Position numbers and translations under genes: made by a program
Assembly (NCBI RefSeq): GCF_028372415.1
Contig: NC_092879.1
Span: 71,220,412-71,284,411, forward strand
Direction of reading: 5' to 3'
DNA from: Notamacropus eugenii
Lineage: Eukaryota > Chordata > Mammalia > Diprotodontia > Macropodidae
Length of the DNA: 64,000 bases
The notes under the pieces: generated by a model
Told to the model about the DNA's origin: nothing
The model's database searches: none
What the model saw: the letters and a program-made list of their open reading frames with translations, nothing else
Shown: positions 30,877 to 42,515 of the stretch, piece after piece
Layout of the letters: every line of letters begins with the position of its first letter
How positions within the stretch are numbered: position 1 is the stretch's first letter

Positions 30877-33400
30877 TATAGGGCTTTGGGGTACACAAAA
30901 TGCATTTACATAGATGGATTGTTTTGGGCCTTATAAGTACCTGGTGGGGTGAGTATAATGGTCCCCCATTTTGTAAAAGAGGAAATTGATCTTTCTGGGC
31001 CTGTTTCCTCATCTCTATAAAAAAGTGGGTAAACTAGACGATCTTGGAGGTCCCTTCTAACCCTAAATCTATGATCTTCTACCTTGCCAAAGATCTCACC
31101 AGGAGCGAATTAAAAGGTAAGATTCTAACCAAGGTCCTTCTTGGACTTCAAATCCAACACTGTCTATCCTTTGCACCAGCCACTACTGCTCTTCGGGTTC
31201 CATGATATCCTAGAGTTCTTGTGTCATCTTTGTAGGGCAAACTAGGCCTTCCTCCAGATCAGTGATATGGAGAACTCAGCAAAATCTGAGCAATAGTGGC
31301 CATGTATGTCCTCCTTCCCTATTACTGTCCCTATGAGCCTCTGCCACCTATAGGAACTGTTTCCTACCTCAGTTGGAGGGATCAGGCCAGTGTCTCCCAG
31401 CTGAGGCCAGTCCTGAAACATCCTCTGCTGTTTCCTGTCCAGGGTTCAAAGATGTTTGGGGATTTGGGGCCACATCTCAAATGGCAAAAGAACCGATTCT
31501 CACAGTCTGACCCCCGTGGTCCTCTCCACAGTACCTGGAGAGGGTTGGCTTGAGGAAGAAAATACTCATGATTCTCAGAGAGCCTCCTTTTCATCTTCTA
31601 ACCAATAACTTTGAAATGAAAAGCAAAACCCTAAAAGAGATGAAAGGAGGATGTGGAAAGAATCACTCTCCTAAATATGTGCTTTTTTTGTTGGAAGCCA
31701 GTCAAAGAAGCAAGTCTATTACTCAGTAAGTTTTCTAAAAAATTGGCCTTAAAGTCATTTGGTAGTAGGAGTAGTGGAAGGGATTTCAAAAAATAATTTT
31801 AAAAGATTCTACTGCAGGGGTTCTGTTGAAGTCTCCATGACACCATGAGAAGCAATGTACAGTGACCAGCATGCTACATTTGGAGTCGGAAGGCCTGGGT
31901 TCAAATCTGCCTGTACTACTTACAACAGTGTGACTTTGGGAAAGTCCTTTAACCTCTCTGGGCCTCAGTTTTCTCACTTATAAAATGGGTGTGTGTGTAT
32001 TAAATGGCCTTTAAGGTCCATTACAGCTTTCTACCTGTGATCCTATGAAGTTTCATGTGAAATAAAAGGTGAGAACCACTACTGTATGTTTGCGGTCAAC
32101 AGAGTGGTTATAGTTGCCTGGGATTTTGGCCCCCACTGGTCCCCATGACACGTTTCCTTCACTTAGTGGATGAACAGAGATTCTGATCATTAGCTGTCTT
32201 CTGTGCCCTTTCTCACATCAGAGGTGGAAAAGGACTAGATGACTTTGTCCAACCTACCTGTTTTATAGATGAGGCCCAGAGAGAAGAAACTTACTCAGAG
32301 TCGCCCAGCTTCCAAATAGGGTCACCTTACTCCCAGCTCTTTCCCTTGTACTCTTCCATTGAGAAGAGCGCTGAACTTGGAGCCATGAGATCTGAGTTCA
32401 GATCCTAGCTCTGCTCCTTGCTACCTGTAGGACCCTGGATAAGTCCCTGCATTTCTCTGTAAAATAAACATGTTGACTTCTAAGTTTCCTTTCAGTTCCA
32501 GACCTAATATCCTAGGACTAGTGTTTCAAGGAAGCATGACTCGATGTTCTTAACTAAAATCTTCATGAACAAAACATGTAATATATAACTGACTGTTAAT
32601 ATTAAAAATTCATTTGAGAGCACCTCCTTCAGATTAATGTTCCAAAGAAAGAAACTTCTGATGTTACCCCAGGAACCCCAGAATTTCCTGTTATGTGACC
32701 CTGAAGTGGTTATCATTCTGTCTTGTCATTGCTAAGATCTTTACAAAACAGGTTCCTATAAAATGTCGGAATGTTCTTTTCTGATCATTTCCTCCCCCAA
32801 TGCCCTTGTGCCAAGATGGAGAGATGTGAGCTTAGATAGAATCACTTGGATGAATTCATAGCTGGTTGAACAGCCATACCCAAGAAGTGTTCATCAATGG
32901 CCCCCAACTGGCCAGTTCCCCATTAGAGGGCTACGGAACTCTATCCTGTGGCCTGGGCCACATGATATATTGACCAATAGCTTAGAAAAAGACATAAGTA
33001 GAATGGATGGCAGAAATCTAAGACAGCTCAGTAATATCATAGTAGTCATTAAACACTTTAAATTAAACTGAATAGAAGCCCAAATAAAGACCCCAAATAA
33101 CCCACAGGCTGAAACACTGAATTGAAAGCAACAAGGTCAGATTCAACAGTAACAAATGTCAAGTGCTCAGCACTGTCTGGGCAAATGGGAGCTCCTAGCT
33201 TGGGGCAGAATCGGCCAACAGACCAGACGACAGAATCGGGCAGGTTAGGGCCCTTGGCGATTGAGATAGTAGCTAGAAAGAGACCATGTCTGGGGAAAGT
33301 TGGGCACGTACATCCAAGGGATGTGCCATAGCTTCTCTTTTCAGGGTTTGCTTTTTCTCCTAAAATGGTCAGGGTAGGAGAGGCTCAACTCCTCAGAGTT
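30877..33400. other. Intergenic, scattered SINE remnants
   Basis: SINE-like pieces at 30,895-31,080, 31,835-32,046 (plus; TTGGAGTCGGAAGGCCTGGG...GGCCTCAGTTTTCTCACTTA) and 32,225-32,510. Nothing coding was recognised. Confidence 0.4.
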
Positions 33401-33420
33401 ATATAAACAATTCATTAGAT

Positions 33421-34730
33421 TGATCTAAGATGGTGACTGTGGACCTGGAAACCATCACTGCTCCTATGCCCATCCCCAAGCTGTTGAAGAAGAAAAAAGT
33501 GAAATGCCAGGAGGTTGCCACCCCTGAATTCTATAGCAAATATCCACTATGGAACAGATGGGCACTCTGGTTTTGGAAAAAGAAGAGCAAAACTTGGCAA
33601 GCAAACCTTTATCTGATCTCAAAGTCTGATACTGTGGGGGACTTCTGGTCTTTAGATAACCATGTTCAGCTGGCTTTGAATGCTCACTTTTTAAGAATGG
33701 AATTGAGCCTATGTGGTAAGACCAGAAAAAAACCCACAACAAACAAGGATGATGCTGGCCAGTTACTTTAAACAAACAACAGAGATGAAGTGACCTCCAT
33801 CGTTTTTGGCCAGAGATGCTGCTGTGTCTTCTTGTCTATGGAGCTGTTCTGAATGTCAGAGCTAAAGGCAATAAGGCAGCAATATGGACTACTGAAAACA
33901 GAGATGATCTCTGAGAAAACAGAAGTGATCTCTGAGAAAACAGAGATACTGTTATACATATAGGGGAGGTATTCAAGGAAAGTTTAGGACTTGTTCCAAA
34001 GCTAGTCATTAGTTGTCAGACCCATGCAGAGGCAGCTACTAAGAGTGGCTCTGCCACTAAAAATAGGTTTGTGGTTTAAGAAGACACCTTCTGAGTATTC
34101 TTTCATCAGAAATATAGGTATTCTTTCATAAGAAAGTATGGCAAGCAATCAAGGTTTGGGAGCAGAGTGGACTGCATTTAAATCTAATTTCCATCTAAAT
34201 GTTACTCAGATGTATGAGAAGTCTTATTTGCCTTTGTCTCGTACTTCTGTGTTCAATTTTTTTTTCTATTTTGACCACAGTAACCATTATCCCAATCAAA
34301 GAATTATCTATACATACATCATCCTCAGAATCCGTAAATGTCTTCCTGACCCACCCTGTAATAGCTTAGTAGAAGCTTTACTATTACAAAACCATTATCC
34401 ATCCACAATATTCAAAAAAGAACTTGCATTTTTTTACCTTACAATATTATACATTACATTGTATGCAGTAACAAGTTTTTTGGATTTGAAAGATTATGAT
34501 GCATGCTATTTTCTACAATTTTCTTTGGTTCTTTCTTAACAACATTAGTTTTTGTTGTAATCTATGCTGATGGATGCTAGGTTTACTATGTTTGTTTCCC
34601 TATTTGATGTCGTTAGTCATTCTGGTTTCATTTATTTGCTTGTTTGAGTTTTTTGTTTGTTCTATGTAATATTGGTGAAGGATCTCGGAATATGACAAAA
34701 AGGTGAAATAAACATCAAAAAATAAAACAA
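33421..34730 (+). pseudogene. EIF4E: EIF4E processed pseudogene with 3' UTR
   Basis: Intronless copy of the cap-binding translation initiation factor eIF4E. It starts with GATCTAAGATGGTGACTGTG, as in the parent 5' end. It encodes NRWALWFWKKKSKTWQANLY and LISKSDTV.DFW, the conserved W-rich cap-binding fold. A frame change follows, then remnants of the C-terminus (NVRAKG, SGSATKNRFVV, stop at 34080). The reading frame breaks after about 100 codons, at about 33,720-33,780. Downstream text matches the EIF4E 3' UTR as I recall it (TGCCTTTGTCTCGTACTTCT; ATTGGTGAAGGATC; GTGAAATAAACATC), ending in an A-rich tail near 34,715-34,730. No introns plus a tail indicates L1-driven retrotransposition. Confidence 0.9.
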
Positions 34731-35117
34731 ATGATTCATCATTTCACAGCCAATTTCAAGAGTCAACGTGGAATTAGTGTCTGAATAAACTGTCCTTTTA
34801 ATAAACCACATGTGCTTGTTTCATGAGTATACCAAGTTACACATGATATATCCCTAGGTACCTAAGTTAATAATAGTAGTAATAGCTAATATTTATAATG
34901 CATCTTAAGGTTCTCAGAGTACTTTGCATATGTTCTGTCATCTGATTTAACAAAGGATTTTAGAAAGATCTATATTCCCCACCACCAAAACAAGTAGCAT
35001 CTAATTTACTTAGGTAGTTTCTAATTTACTTAGATATTTGAATAGATCCGTATGGCTGCACCCTAATGATCTCAGGCTTTGACATCTGCCATGAAGCCAT
35101 ACCCTCCTATGTATTGT

Positions 35118-35200
35118 CTCTCCCTACTAAAGTGTGAGCTTCTTGAGATCAGAGATTGCCTCATTTTTCTATTTGTAAGCACCTGATAATTTCTTTTTCA
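35118..35200 (+). mobile_element. L2 LINE tail fragment
   Basis: AAAGTGTGAGCTTCTTGAGA and CAGAGATTGCCTCATTTTTC fit a diverged L2 3' end. Confidence 0.45.
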
Positions 35201-35569
35201 TTAATTCATTCTTCCAACCAACCAGTCATCCCTGATCTTCTCAGTGAAGGTTGTGATGCCTTCTCATCTTGGCTGCAATTGTCCCTGCTTTGCCATCCCT
35301 CTCCAGATGATCTCCTCAATGCCCTGTTGACCTGCCTTGGGTTATTTCACTATCTTGTGGGGGGTGGGGGGGTAGGGGTGGCCATCAGTCCTAGTGCATA
35401 AGTTTTCCATCTGTTATCTCCCTTCTTAGTTCGTTCAGTTGGTCGCTATTCACTCATTTTATTTTTAATTATAAAAAGTTTTTTTTTAATTTTAAGCTTC
35501 AATTTTTTTTAGGTTTCAAGGTTTCCTAAAAATCTCTTGCATCTCTGCCAAAAATCAGGGAAAATGAAT

Positions 35570-36420
35570 TTTGTTGGGAATGGGAAGGAGCTGTGGAGAA
35601 TGTTAGCGCCGCTGAGTTCAGCGGGAAGGAAGTAGTTCAGGCTCAGTAGGGACAAAACACATGTGGCCGGGGTGATGCTGCTTAAACTACTCTTGTGAAA
35701 AAACCATCCCTGAACCTCTGCTGCAGAGTGAGGTCACCCCTACCAGACTTTTTTTCCATTGCCCTTTGGGCTACTTGTCATTTTGATTATTTCAGGATTG
35801 TGGTGTACCGCGATTCTTGGCCACAGAGCGTTTCCAGGAGAATGTTGGTGTTAAAGAGACGGATTTGCAGCAGGAAGCAGCTTAGGAAGCAGCTTAGGAT
35901 CACTGAAACAGTGAAGTTTCCCAAATGAGATCCAGCTGGATCTCTTTCTCCTACTCAATTCTGGGACTAATCTGATTTTAGGTTAGAATTTTGTGGCCAA
36001 AGTGAAGAGAATGACCTATAAAGTCATGGCTGTAAACAAGAAGGTAGACACCTTGGCAGTGGTTTGTCTGGACTTAGCCAATGTCTCTGGTGAGTCATTG
36101 TTGCTTGGGACCAACCTCAGCCTACCGAAGGTAATAGCAGAGGACTGTGGTCAATGAGCTGGGGCTTGCTGCTTGGCTCCCCTGATCATCCACACTGCCA
36201 TGGAGAAGTATTCAGGACACCAGAAGACAGAGGCAGCAGAGACCATGACAAGAATTCTCTGTTCTCTGCTGTGCTGGTAGATTCAGAAAAGTTCTGCTAT
36301 GGTGACTATTCAGGATCTGCAGAAAGGAAGGGTTGTTCGAAGCAAAAACTCAGCCTAAAGACTAGTATGTGTTGGAGGAGCCCTACCCAGAATGTACCTC
36401 AACAGCTCTTGACCTGATCA
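35570..36420 (+). other. Unidentified decayed coding-like stretch
   Basis: Non-repetitive, balanced-composition sequence with medium open frames that shift and stop. One reads RIVVYRDSWPQSVSRRMLVL, and another from 36011 reads MTYKVMAVNKKVDTLAVVCL. It could be an old retrocopy or an internal piece of an old mobile element. No parent was recognised. Confidence 0.3.
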
Positions 36421-36421
36421 A

Positions 36422-36552
36422 AAAGCAGCTGGCTGCTGCTGTGGAAAGACCACTGGGCTGGAAATCAGAGAAGATCTGAGGTCAAATCTAACCTCAGGTA
36501 CTTCTGAGCCATTTGACCCTGGGCAAGTCATGTAACCTCTGTTTGCTTCAGT
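36422..36552 (+). repeat. Marsupial-type SINE, truncated by microsatellite
   Basis: AAAGCAGCTGGCTGCTGCTG, then GAAATCAGAGAAGATCTGAG and TTTGACCCTGGGCAAGTCAT. It stops at GCTTCAGTTTTC, where the CT-rich repeat takes over. Confidence 0.75.
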
Positions 36553-36690
36553 TTTCTCCCTCCCTCCATTCTTCCCTCCCTTTCTTCCTCCCTTCCTCCT
36601 TCCCTCCCTTTCTCTCTTCCTCCCTCCCTCCCTTCTTCCCTTCTCCTCCTCCCTCCCTTCTTCCCTTCTTCTCTTCCTTCCTCCCCCCAG
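36553..36690. repeat. (TCCC/TTCC)n pyrimidine tract
   Basis: About 138 bp of almost pure C/T on the plus strand, which replaces the 3' half of the preceding SINE. The same SINE-then-CT arrangement is seen at 27.9 kb. Confidence 0.95.
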
Positions 36691-36859
36691 TTACTGTGGG
36701 GTTCACTGAAGTGAAGCTTTTGTCATGTTCTGGTTCTGGGGCTCCATGTGCGTAGTACAGTGTCATCTGTATACAGCACGTGGAGAACCTCATTAGGAGA
36801 GAATCCTTCAGTTTGATCTCTGGGCCACACATCTTCCATGTCAATGGTGAACACATTTG

Positions 36860-36990
36860 GGTAGGGGTTCTGAACCTTTGCTGTATCACGGACCCCTTGG
36901 CCAGTCAGACTGGTGAAGCCCACGGACCACTTCATAGAATAATGGCTTTTAACGCATAAAAAACATAATATGGAGTTCATTTTTGTTGTT
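36860..36990 (+). mobile_element. Fragment of a TIR element (5' half)
   Basis: GGGTAGGGGTTCTGAACCTT, then CACGGACCCCTTGGCCAGTC and GCATAAAAAACATAATATGG match the left half of the element at 45339-45533. Confidence 0.55.
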
Positions 36991-37329
36991 GTTCAGTCAC
37001 CTGAAACATGTCTTCCTTCTTGTCTCCCACCCCAGCGTCCCACCAGGCCAGCACCCAGAGATGAAGAGGGCTGTGGTAGGAGCAGAGAGATATAGACAGG
37101 GAAAAGGCTGGAGCAGAGGAGCTCAGAAAGAAATGGGGGCCATTCATCCACACATAAGGATCTCTGTGGGCCACATATTGGCTTAGTTTTAAAATGGAGT
37201 GTTTTAGTGTATTTTCTTTGTTTTAGTGTATTTTTATTCATTTTGTTACATATTTTCTAATTCTATTTTAAATCTGATTTGGGCTACGCACGGGAATGTT
37301 GGGGGCTGGGCTGATACCTCTGCCCAACT

Positions 37330-37560
37330 TAATAACAGCATTTATACAGCAGCTTAGGATGCACAAAACATTTTCTCTGTTTTACTTTATTTCATTTGAT
37401 CCTCACAACAACTCTGTGAGGTAAGTGTGATTACTGTCCCCAATCTATAGAAGAAACTGAGGCTGAGACAGGTGAAATGACTTGCCCATGGTCACATAGC
37501 TCGAAAGCATCTGAGGGAGGATTCCAAGTCAGGTCTTCTCAGCTCTGAGTGCAGTACCCT
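37330..37560 (-). repeat. SINE/MIR-like, minus orientation
   Basis: Reversed core: TTTGATCCTCACAACAACTC, GAAACTGAGGCTGAGACAGG, ATGACTTGCCCATGGTCACA and TCAGGTCTTCTCAGCTCTGA. Confidence 0.75.
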
Positions 37561-39220
37561 ATTCCCTGGGCCTGGTATCTAAGCTCGAGGCCAAGGGGCC
37601 AGAAATGGGAGCCCCATCATAGGACACAATCCAAGTCGATCGCCTCACAGAGCTCAGGGTCATTTCCCTTGAGTTGGACATCTTCTAGTAAATTTATTAG
37701 TCCACTGACTCCTTCCCAGAGGAAGACACCCTTGATAGGACCACATCCACCCAAAGTACTGCCAAAATTCAGGAAACCACCACACAGCCCCAGACTGGTC
37801 TATTTCTTCGATGGTGTCGTCTTGCCACCTAGTGGAATGCTAGAGTACTGTCCCAGACCCCACTTCAGGAAGTGCAGTGCTGAATCTGCTTCTGCTACTT
37901 TCTAGCTGTGTGACCATGGGCAAGTCCCTATACCTCTCTGTGTCTGAGTTTCTTCATGTGTAAAATGGGAATGATATGAGTAGTACCTGCTCCTCAGATA
38001 GACAATAGATGCACAGAATTTTGGGAACTTTGAGGCATTTATAAACGTCAACTTTTATTATTATTATTTTCAAAACGACCTCAGTCTGTATTAGGAAAGT
38101 ACTAAATTCTCCTCTGGAATTACTCTTGCTCTCTTAAAAAACATTTTTAATAAAAGGGAACTTGTATTTCTAAAGAGCTCTCACCTAGAATATTTCATCT
38201 GAGTTCTGCTACTTAGTACACTATCTATTCAACCTTGGGGAAAAAAAGTCCCTTCACCTTTCTGGACATCAGTTTTTTCCTCTGAAAAATGACAGGGTCA
38301 GAGCGGGTGACTTCTAAAGTCCTTCCTAGTTCTGCATTTATGATCCCATGACATATGATAAAAATGTATCTGTGAGCTAGAATGGAGCCAGGGTTATTGT
38401 CTAGATTTTACAGGTAGGGAAACTGAGGCCCAGAAGAAGAAAGGAATTGCTGATGGTCACACAGCTAGCAAGTGGTTAGACCCAGGACTAGAACCTCGAT
38501 CTTCTGACTCCTTATCTGGGTACCCTGTGGCTAAGCTGACGTAGACATATGAGTTTCTAGCAGGCACATGAGAAAGCAAGAAGAGGAGGGCCTTAACAGT
38601 CTTGAAGGACAGTTGTTGTTCTGAATAGAAATAGCCCCCTTTCCTTCTAAAGAAAGGAGGACGAGAACCCTGGCTGTGGATATTAGAGCGTTTGGGTTCG
38701 ATTTCTACTTCTGATACTTCCTACCTTTGTGACTTTGGGCAAGTCAATAACTCTCACCGGGCCTCAGTTCCTTCAGCTGTAAAATGAGGGCCTTTAAGGA
38801 CCCTTCCAATTCTAGAGCCCTGATCCTTACAGCCCCTTCAAGCAATTTCATCCATCTCTTCTTCCTCTGCCCCAGAATTTCCAAAGAGAAGGGTCCAAGC
38901 TTTGGGAGGCAAGAAGGAGGGGTGGGAGGAGGAAGGCAGTGCCTGACACTTTCCTCTAGATGACCCTGGGCTTGGAACCCTTCCCTGGACAAAAGCCAAT
39001 GACTGTCAGCTCCTTCCAGGTCCTGCCATCAGGGAATGGGATTTCAAACAAACCTAAGGGGCCAGAGGGTGTTGTTGAATTGCCTCACTTCAAAGGTCTG
39101 TCACTGCTTTGTGGGAGACCTGCCTTTGAGCTTTCAGAGTGTCTGGAGCTCTAAACATTTCATCTCCTCATTTCCTCAGCCTGCTGATGAGTCCCTTGGC
39201 ACTTTACTGGAGATGTGTGT
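37561..39220. other. Intergenic, several SINE fragments
   Basis: Plus-strand SINE pieces at 37,880-38,050 (TTCTAGCTGTGTGACCATGG), 38,180-38,350 and 38,640-38,826 (TTTGGGTTCGATTTCTACTT). A minus piece lies at 38,380-38,520. No gene. Confidence 0.45.
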
Positions 39221-39223
39221 GTG

Positions 39224-39466
39224 TTCGTCCTTCATTGCCAAAGAAGACCATGGCATCAGAGAAACGATGACATGACTTGTACTTGACTTTGTTTTGAGTG
39301 AGAGAGGACTGTGCAGGTCACCAGCCTCACTTCTCCTCCAGAGCCATCTGAATCCAGTGACCAGATATTCATCAGGATGACTGGACATGGCCCAGGATCA
39401 GGCAATTGGGGTTAAGTGAATTGCCCAAGATCACATAGCTAGTGAGTGTCAAGTGTCTGAGGTGAG
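39224..39466 (+). repeat. Dispersed short repeat (marsupial type)
   Basis: TCGTCCTTCATTGCCAAAGA and AGACCATGGCATCAGAGAAA are followed by GACATGACTTGTACTTGAC, AGGTCACCAGCCTCACTTCT and GAATCCAGTGACCAGATATT. I recall this text as a common marsupial short interspersed element, but the class name is uncertain. Confidence 0.55.
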
Positions 39467-40924
39467 GGTGGGGAATAAAGGAAGGAGAAATGACTGCCTA
39501 TATAAGAGCCTTGAAGAAAAGTAGGGAGTCCAAGAGGCAAAGTGGAGGAGAGGGTGTTCCAAGAATGAGATACAGCCAAAGCAAAGGCAAGGAGATGGTA
39601 GATGGAAGGGGCTGAATGCTTGCAGGCCAGTTTGACGGGAACATTGTGTGTGTGCATATGTTTGTCTGTGTTTGTGCTCATACATCTGTGTTTATGTGTA
39701 CAGACAGTTCTCCATTTCTGTAAATTTGCATTACATAAGTATGGACTTCCCTGCTTTGAATAGTAGGACCAGGGCTTCAGACTTCAGCTATAAATTATAG
39801 GGGCTGCAGGAGCTGTGGCAGCATCTTCATCACCAGCAGCAGCAGCAGCATTGCCTATACAGCCCCAAGCCAGAGATCCTTTGCTCTAGGCATCCAGATT
39901 GCTCCAGCTGTGAGGGAGTCCCAGGTATTGAGGCAGCTTGGGCTCTGGGAGGTGGGGTGGAAGTGTAGATCCATGGAGGGGGCAGGGCCAGGAGGAGCTC
40001 TGTGAGGGGGATCCACTGCAGAGTCCACTTATGGTAAGCAAGAACTGGCTATAATCCCTGTCCTCAAGTCTATAGTGGGAGGGGGAGGGAGGACCCAGTA
40101 CAACACACATCCAGGAATTTTAAAATTTCTTTTTGATATGGATTTTAGGGACATCTCCACACTAAGCAACTCACTTAGAACTTAGAAAATTGAAGTTCGA
40201 CTGAGGCTTGGCTTAGGTGGGTCACTAATATGCCTATTGTCACCTCCGTGCTAAATGTTAGAGGCTGGATTTGAACTCAAGGGTTCCTGATCCCAAAATC
40301 AACATTCTATTGCACAGCACTTGCTTTAAGAGATAGTCCAAGGTAATGTAAGAAGGAGGAGAGGAGTATCTACCCTACGCTGGGCTTACTCTGAGCTTTT
40401 GACCAAGTTAAGCCAAAGTCCGAGCTTCCTCCAAATGTCAGAAGCCCCAAATTCTCTCCTATCCTAGGCCTATCAGTTGGTGAAACCACTGGGGAATATT
40501 GTTCACAGAAGAGGTGGGTATTGATCCAGAATAGGAGACAGGCCCTATTGGAAGAAAGGGTAGGTATGGTTGATATGATCTCAAACCTGATTTTAGCTCA
40601 ACTCCCCGTCCCAGACTCACTGAGAGCCAGCCCTTAGGAAATTCCTTTTTGCCTCACAAGCCTCAATTTCCTCTTAAGTTCCACTCATTGGTCCTGGTTC
40701 TACCCCTTGGAGTCAGACCCACCAAGCTTATATCTCCTCTTTCCCATGCCCCTTTAGAAGGCTTCTCCAGGGCAAACTGGTCTTTGATAACTTCCAGGAG
40801 AATGTGTGTGTGGGAGGGTGAGAAAAGCTGCTTTCCCTATGTCATGCCTTACGTCTCCTGGCTGGGGTTGGTGGGGTTTGCCCCAGGCTAGAAAATGCCC
40901 AGTTCCATCTGGGCAAAAATCCCA
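39467..40924. other. Intergenic, no gene recognised
   Basis: Contains a weak SINE remnant near 40,130-40,310 and a CAG-rich patch at 39,833-39,850. No splice-bounded frame. Confidence 0.35.
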
Positions 40925-41390
40925 TTGTCCTCTGTCCAGGTCTGATCACAGGTGCGGTATTGCATTCAGTTTGGGGCACCTCAGTTTCAGAAAGACATTG
41001 CTAAGTTGGCCAGCTAGCACAGGCAGTGGACTAGGATGATGAGGGGACCGGATGATGTGCCATCTGAGGACTCCATGTTTAGTCTGGAGGAGAGAAGATT
41101 CAGTGGGCAGATGAGATTTAAAGATCTGTCTTCCAGTATCTGCCAGATTTCTTCTTGTAGAAGAGGGATCACATTGGTTGTACTGGGCCCCAAAGCGCAG
41201 AACCAAGAGCAATGGGGAAAGGGGCAGGCAGCAGATTTCTGCTCGGTGGGAGGAAAACCTTCTGAACAGTTGAAACTGGGTCAAAGCAGAAGATGGTGCT
41301 CCCACAGGTGGTGAGCTCCTCATGAGCTGAAGTATTCAAGAAGAAGCCATATGACCTTTTGTGGGGCGTTTGGTAGAATGGACGTCTGCA
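40925..41390 (+). mobile_element. CR1/L3-type LINE fragment
   Basis: Sense-strand CR1/L3 3' text: CTGATCACAGGTGCGGTATT, GGCACCTCAGTTTCAGAAAG, TCTGGAGGAGAGAAGATTCA and TGTACTGGGCCCCAAAGCGC. Old and frame-broken. Confidence 0.65.
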
Positions 41391-41514
41391 CTGGCATGTG
41401 CATTGTGAAATACTGTGATTCTGAACTGTGTGTGTGTTTGAGGGTGAGGGGATGGGGGGCATTGGCCACTCTTCTCCCTTCCTGACCCACCTCCCCCACC
41501 CACCCTTAGGTGCC

Positions 41515-41630
41515 AGTGATAAGGTTGTGAGTCCCTCCACAGCAGGGACTGGCATTTGCCCAGTTCTGTATCCCCAGTGCTTAGTACTGTGCCTGGCATA
41601 TAGTAGACAGTTTAGTTTGATTTAAATGTT
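41515..41630 (+). mobile_element. L2 LINE tail, followed by TTTA repeats
   Basis: GTGAGTCCCTCCACAGCAGG and GTACTGTGCCTGGCATATAG mark the L2 tail. An imperfect TTTA array runs to about 41,740. Confidence 0.6.
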
Positions 41631-41794
41631 TATGTATTTATCTTAGATGGCTCATTTATTTATTTATTTATATTAGATGACTATTTATATTAGTTCATTT
41701 ATATTATTTATTCATATCAGATGGTTTATTTATTCATTTATGTTACATGGCTTGTTGACTAAACAGTAGTGGGTAGTCTGGGGCTACTGCTCAC

Positions 41795-41900
41795 GCGTGG
41801 CCAATGATGTCATAAAGGGTAGGCCCGAAGGCTACAGGGGCTGGACAATCCTCATCCTTCTGATTGGCTGGCAGTGGGCCAAGGCAGCCAATAATGTAGG
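41795..41900 (+). promoter_or_regulatory. Promoter-like block: three CCAAT boxes and a CRE-like site
   Basis: CCAAT at 41801-41805 runs into TGATGTCAT (41805-41813), a CRE/ATF-like site. A reversed box ATTGG lies at 41863-41867 and CCAAT again at 41888-41892. The GC content is locally raised (TCACGCGTGG). A spliced exon with an ideal donor follows at 42026. This is the only such cluster I saw in the window. It is a plausible TATA-less promoter for the downstream membrane-protein gene. Confidence 0.5.
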
Positions 41901-41904
41901 GTTT

Positions 41905-42026
41905 CCATGAATAAAGACTCTTCCAACTGGGACAGAGAAGTCAAACAGTTGGGGGAGGCTTCCGGGTGGCTCTCCTCTGGAGGGCTACAGAGGCAAGTCG
42001 TTCCCCACCGCAAGGAGAAGAAAAAG
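41905..42026 (+). other. Putative 5' non-coding exon 1 of the membrane-protein gene
   Basis: It ends AAAAAG|GTAAGG, a strong donor. The exon start is not defined. An upstream ORF begins at ATG 41907 and would end in exon 2 after about 50 codons, so the exon is more likely leader than coding. Confidence 0.4.
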
Positions 42027-42329
42027 GTAAGGAGACGATGGGCCCTAGGTTGGGGTGGGGCTGTGGAAAGAGTAGGTGAGATGCTGAGACCTGAAAGGAA
42101 GGTTTTGGGGTGGGATTCAGGGAAGGGAAGGGTGACTGGGAGGATTGAGAGACATAAAGCTGGGCGGTGAGGTTAGATTTGCCCCAACGGAAAGGTTTCT
42201 AGAGTCTGGTCAAATGTCCATTTTAAGGGATGGTCGTGAAAGTGGTAAGACTAATGGGATGTTGGGGGTGTTGGGAGCTGGGCCGGAAGGAGTCCTTTCC
42301 TTGGCTGAAAGGGCCTTGTTGGTGGCCTT

Positions 42330-42515
42330 TCTGAAACAGAACCCTGGTTCTGATCTCCTGGGCCCTGGGTTCAAATTTCACCTCTGCTACTTAAGGTGTG
42401 AGAGCACTGGGAAATCACAACCTCTGTGGGTCTCAGTTTCTTCACCTGTAAAGTGAGGATGTTCTATTTTCTGTGCCCTCTTTGGAGTCCCTTCCAGGTC
42501 CAGAGCTCTGATCCT
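42330..42515 (+). repeat. SINE, plus orientation
   Basis: GAACCCTGGTTCTGATCTCC, GGGTTCAAATTTCACCTCTG (B-box-like) and GGTCTCAGTTTCTTCACCTG. Further SINE remnants lie at 42,555-42,900 in both orientations. Confidence 0.6.

Noticed and set aside
41907-42170. 87-codon plus-strand ORF starting at 41907 as a gene
   Set aside because: It runs through a strong splice donor at 42026. If spliced to the next exon it stops within about 10 codons, so it is better seen as leader or upstream ORF.
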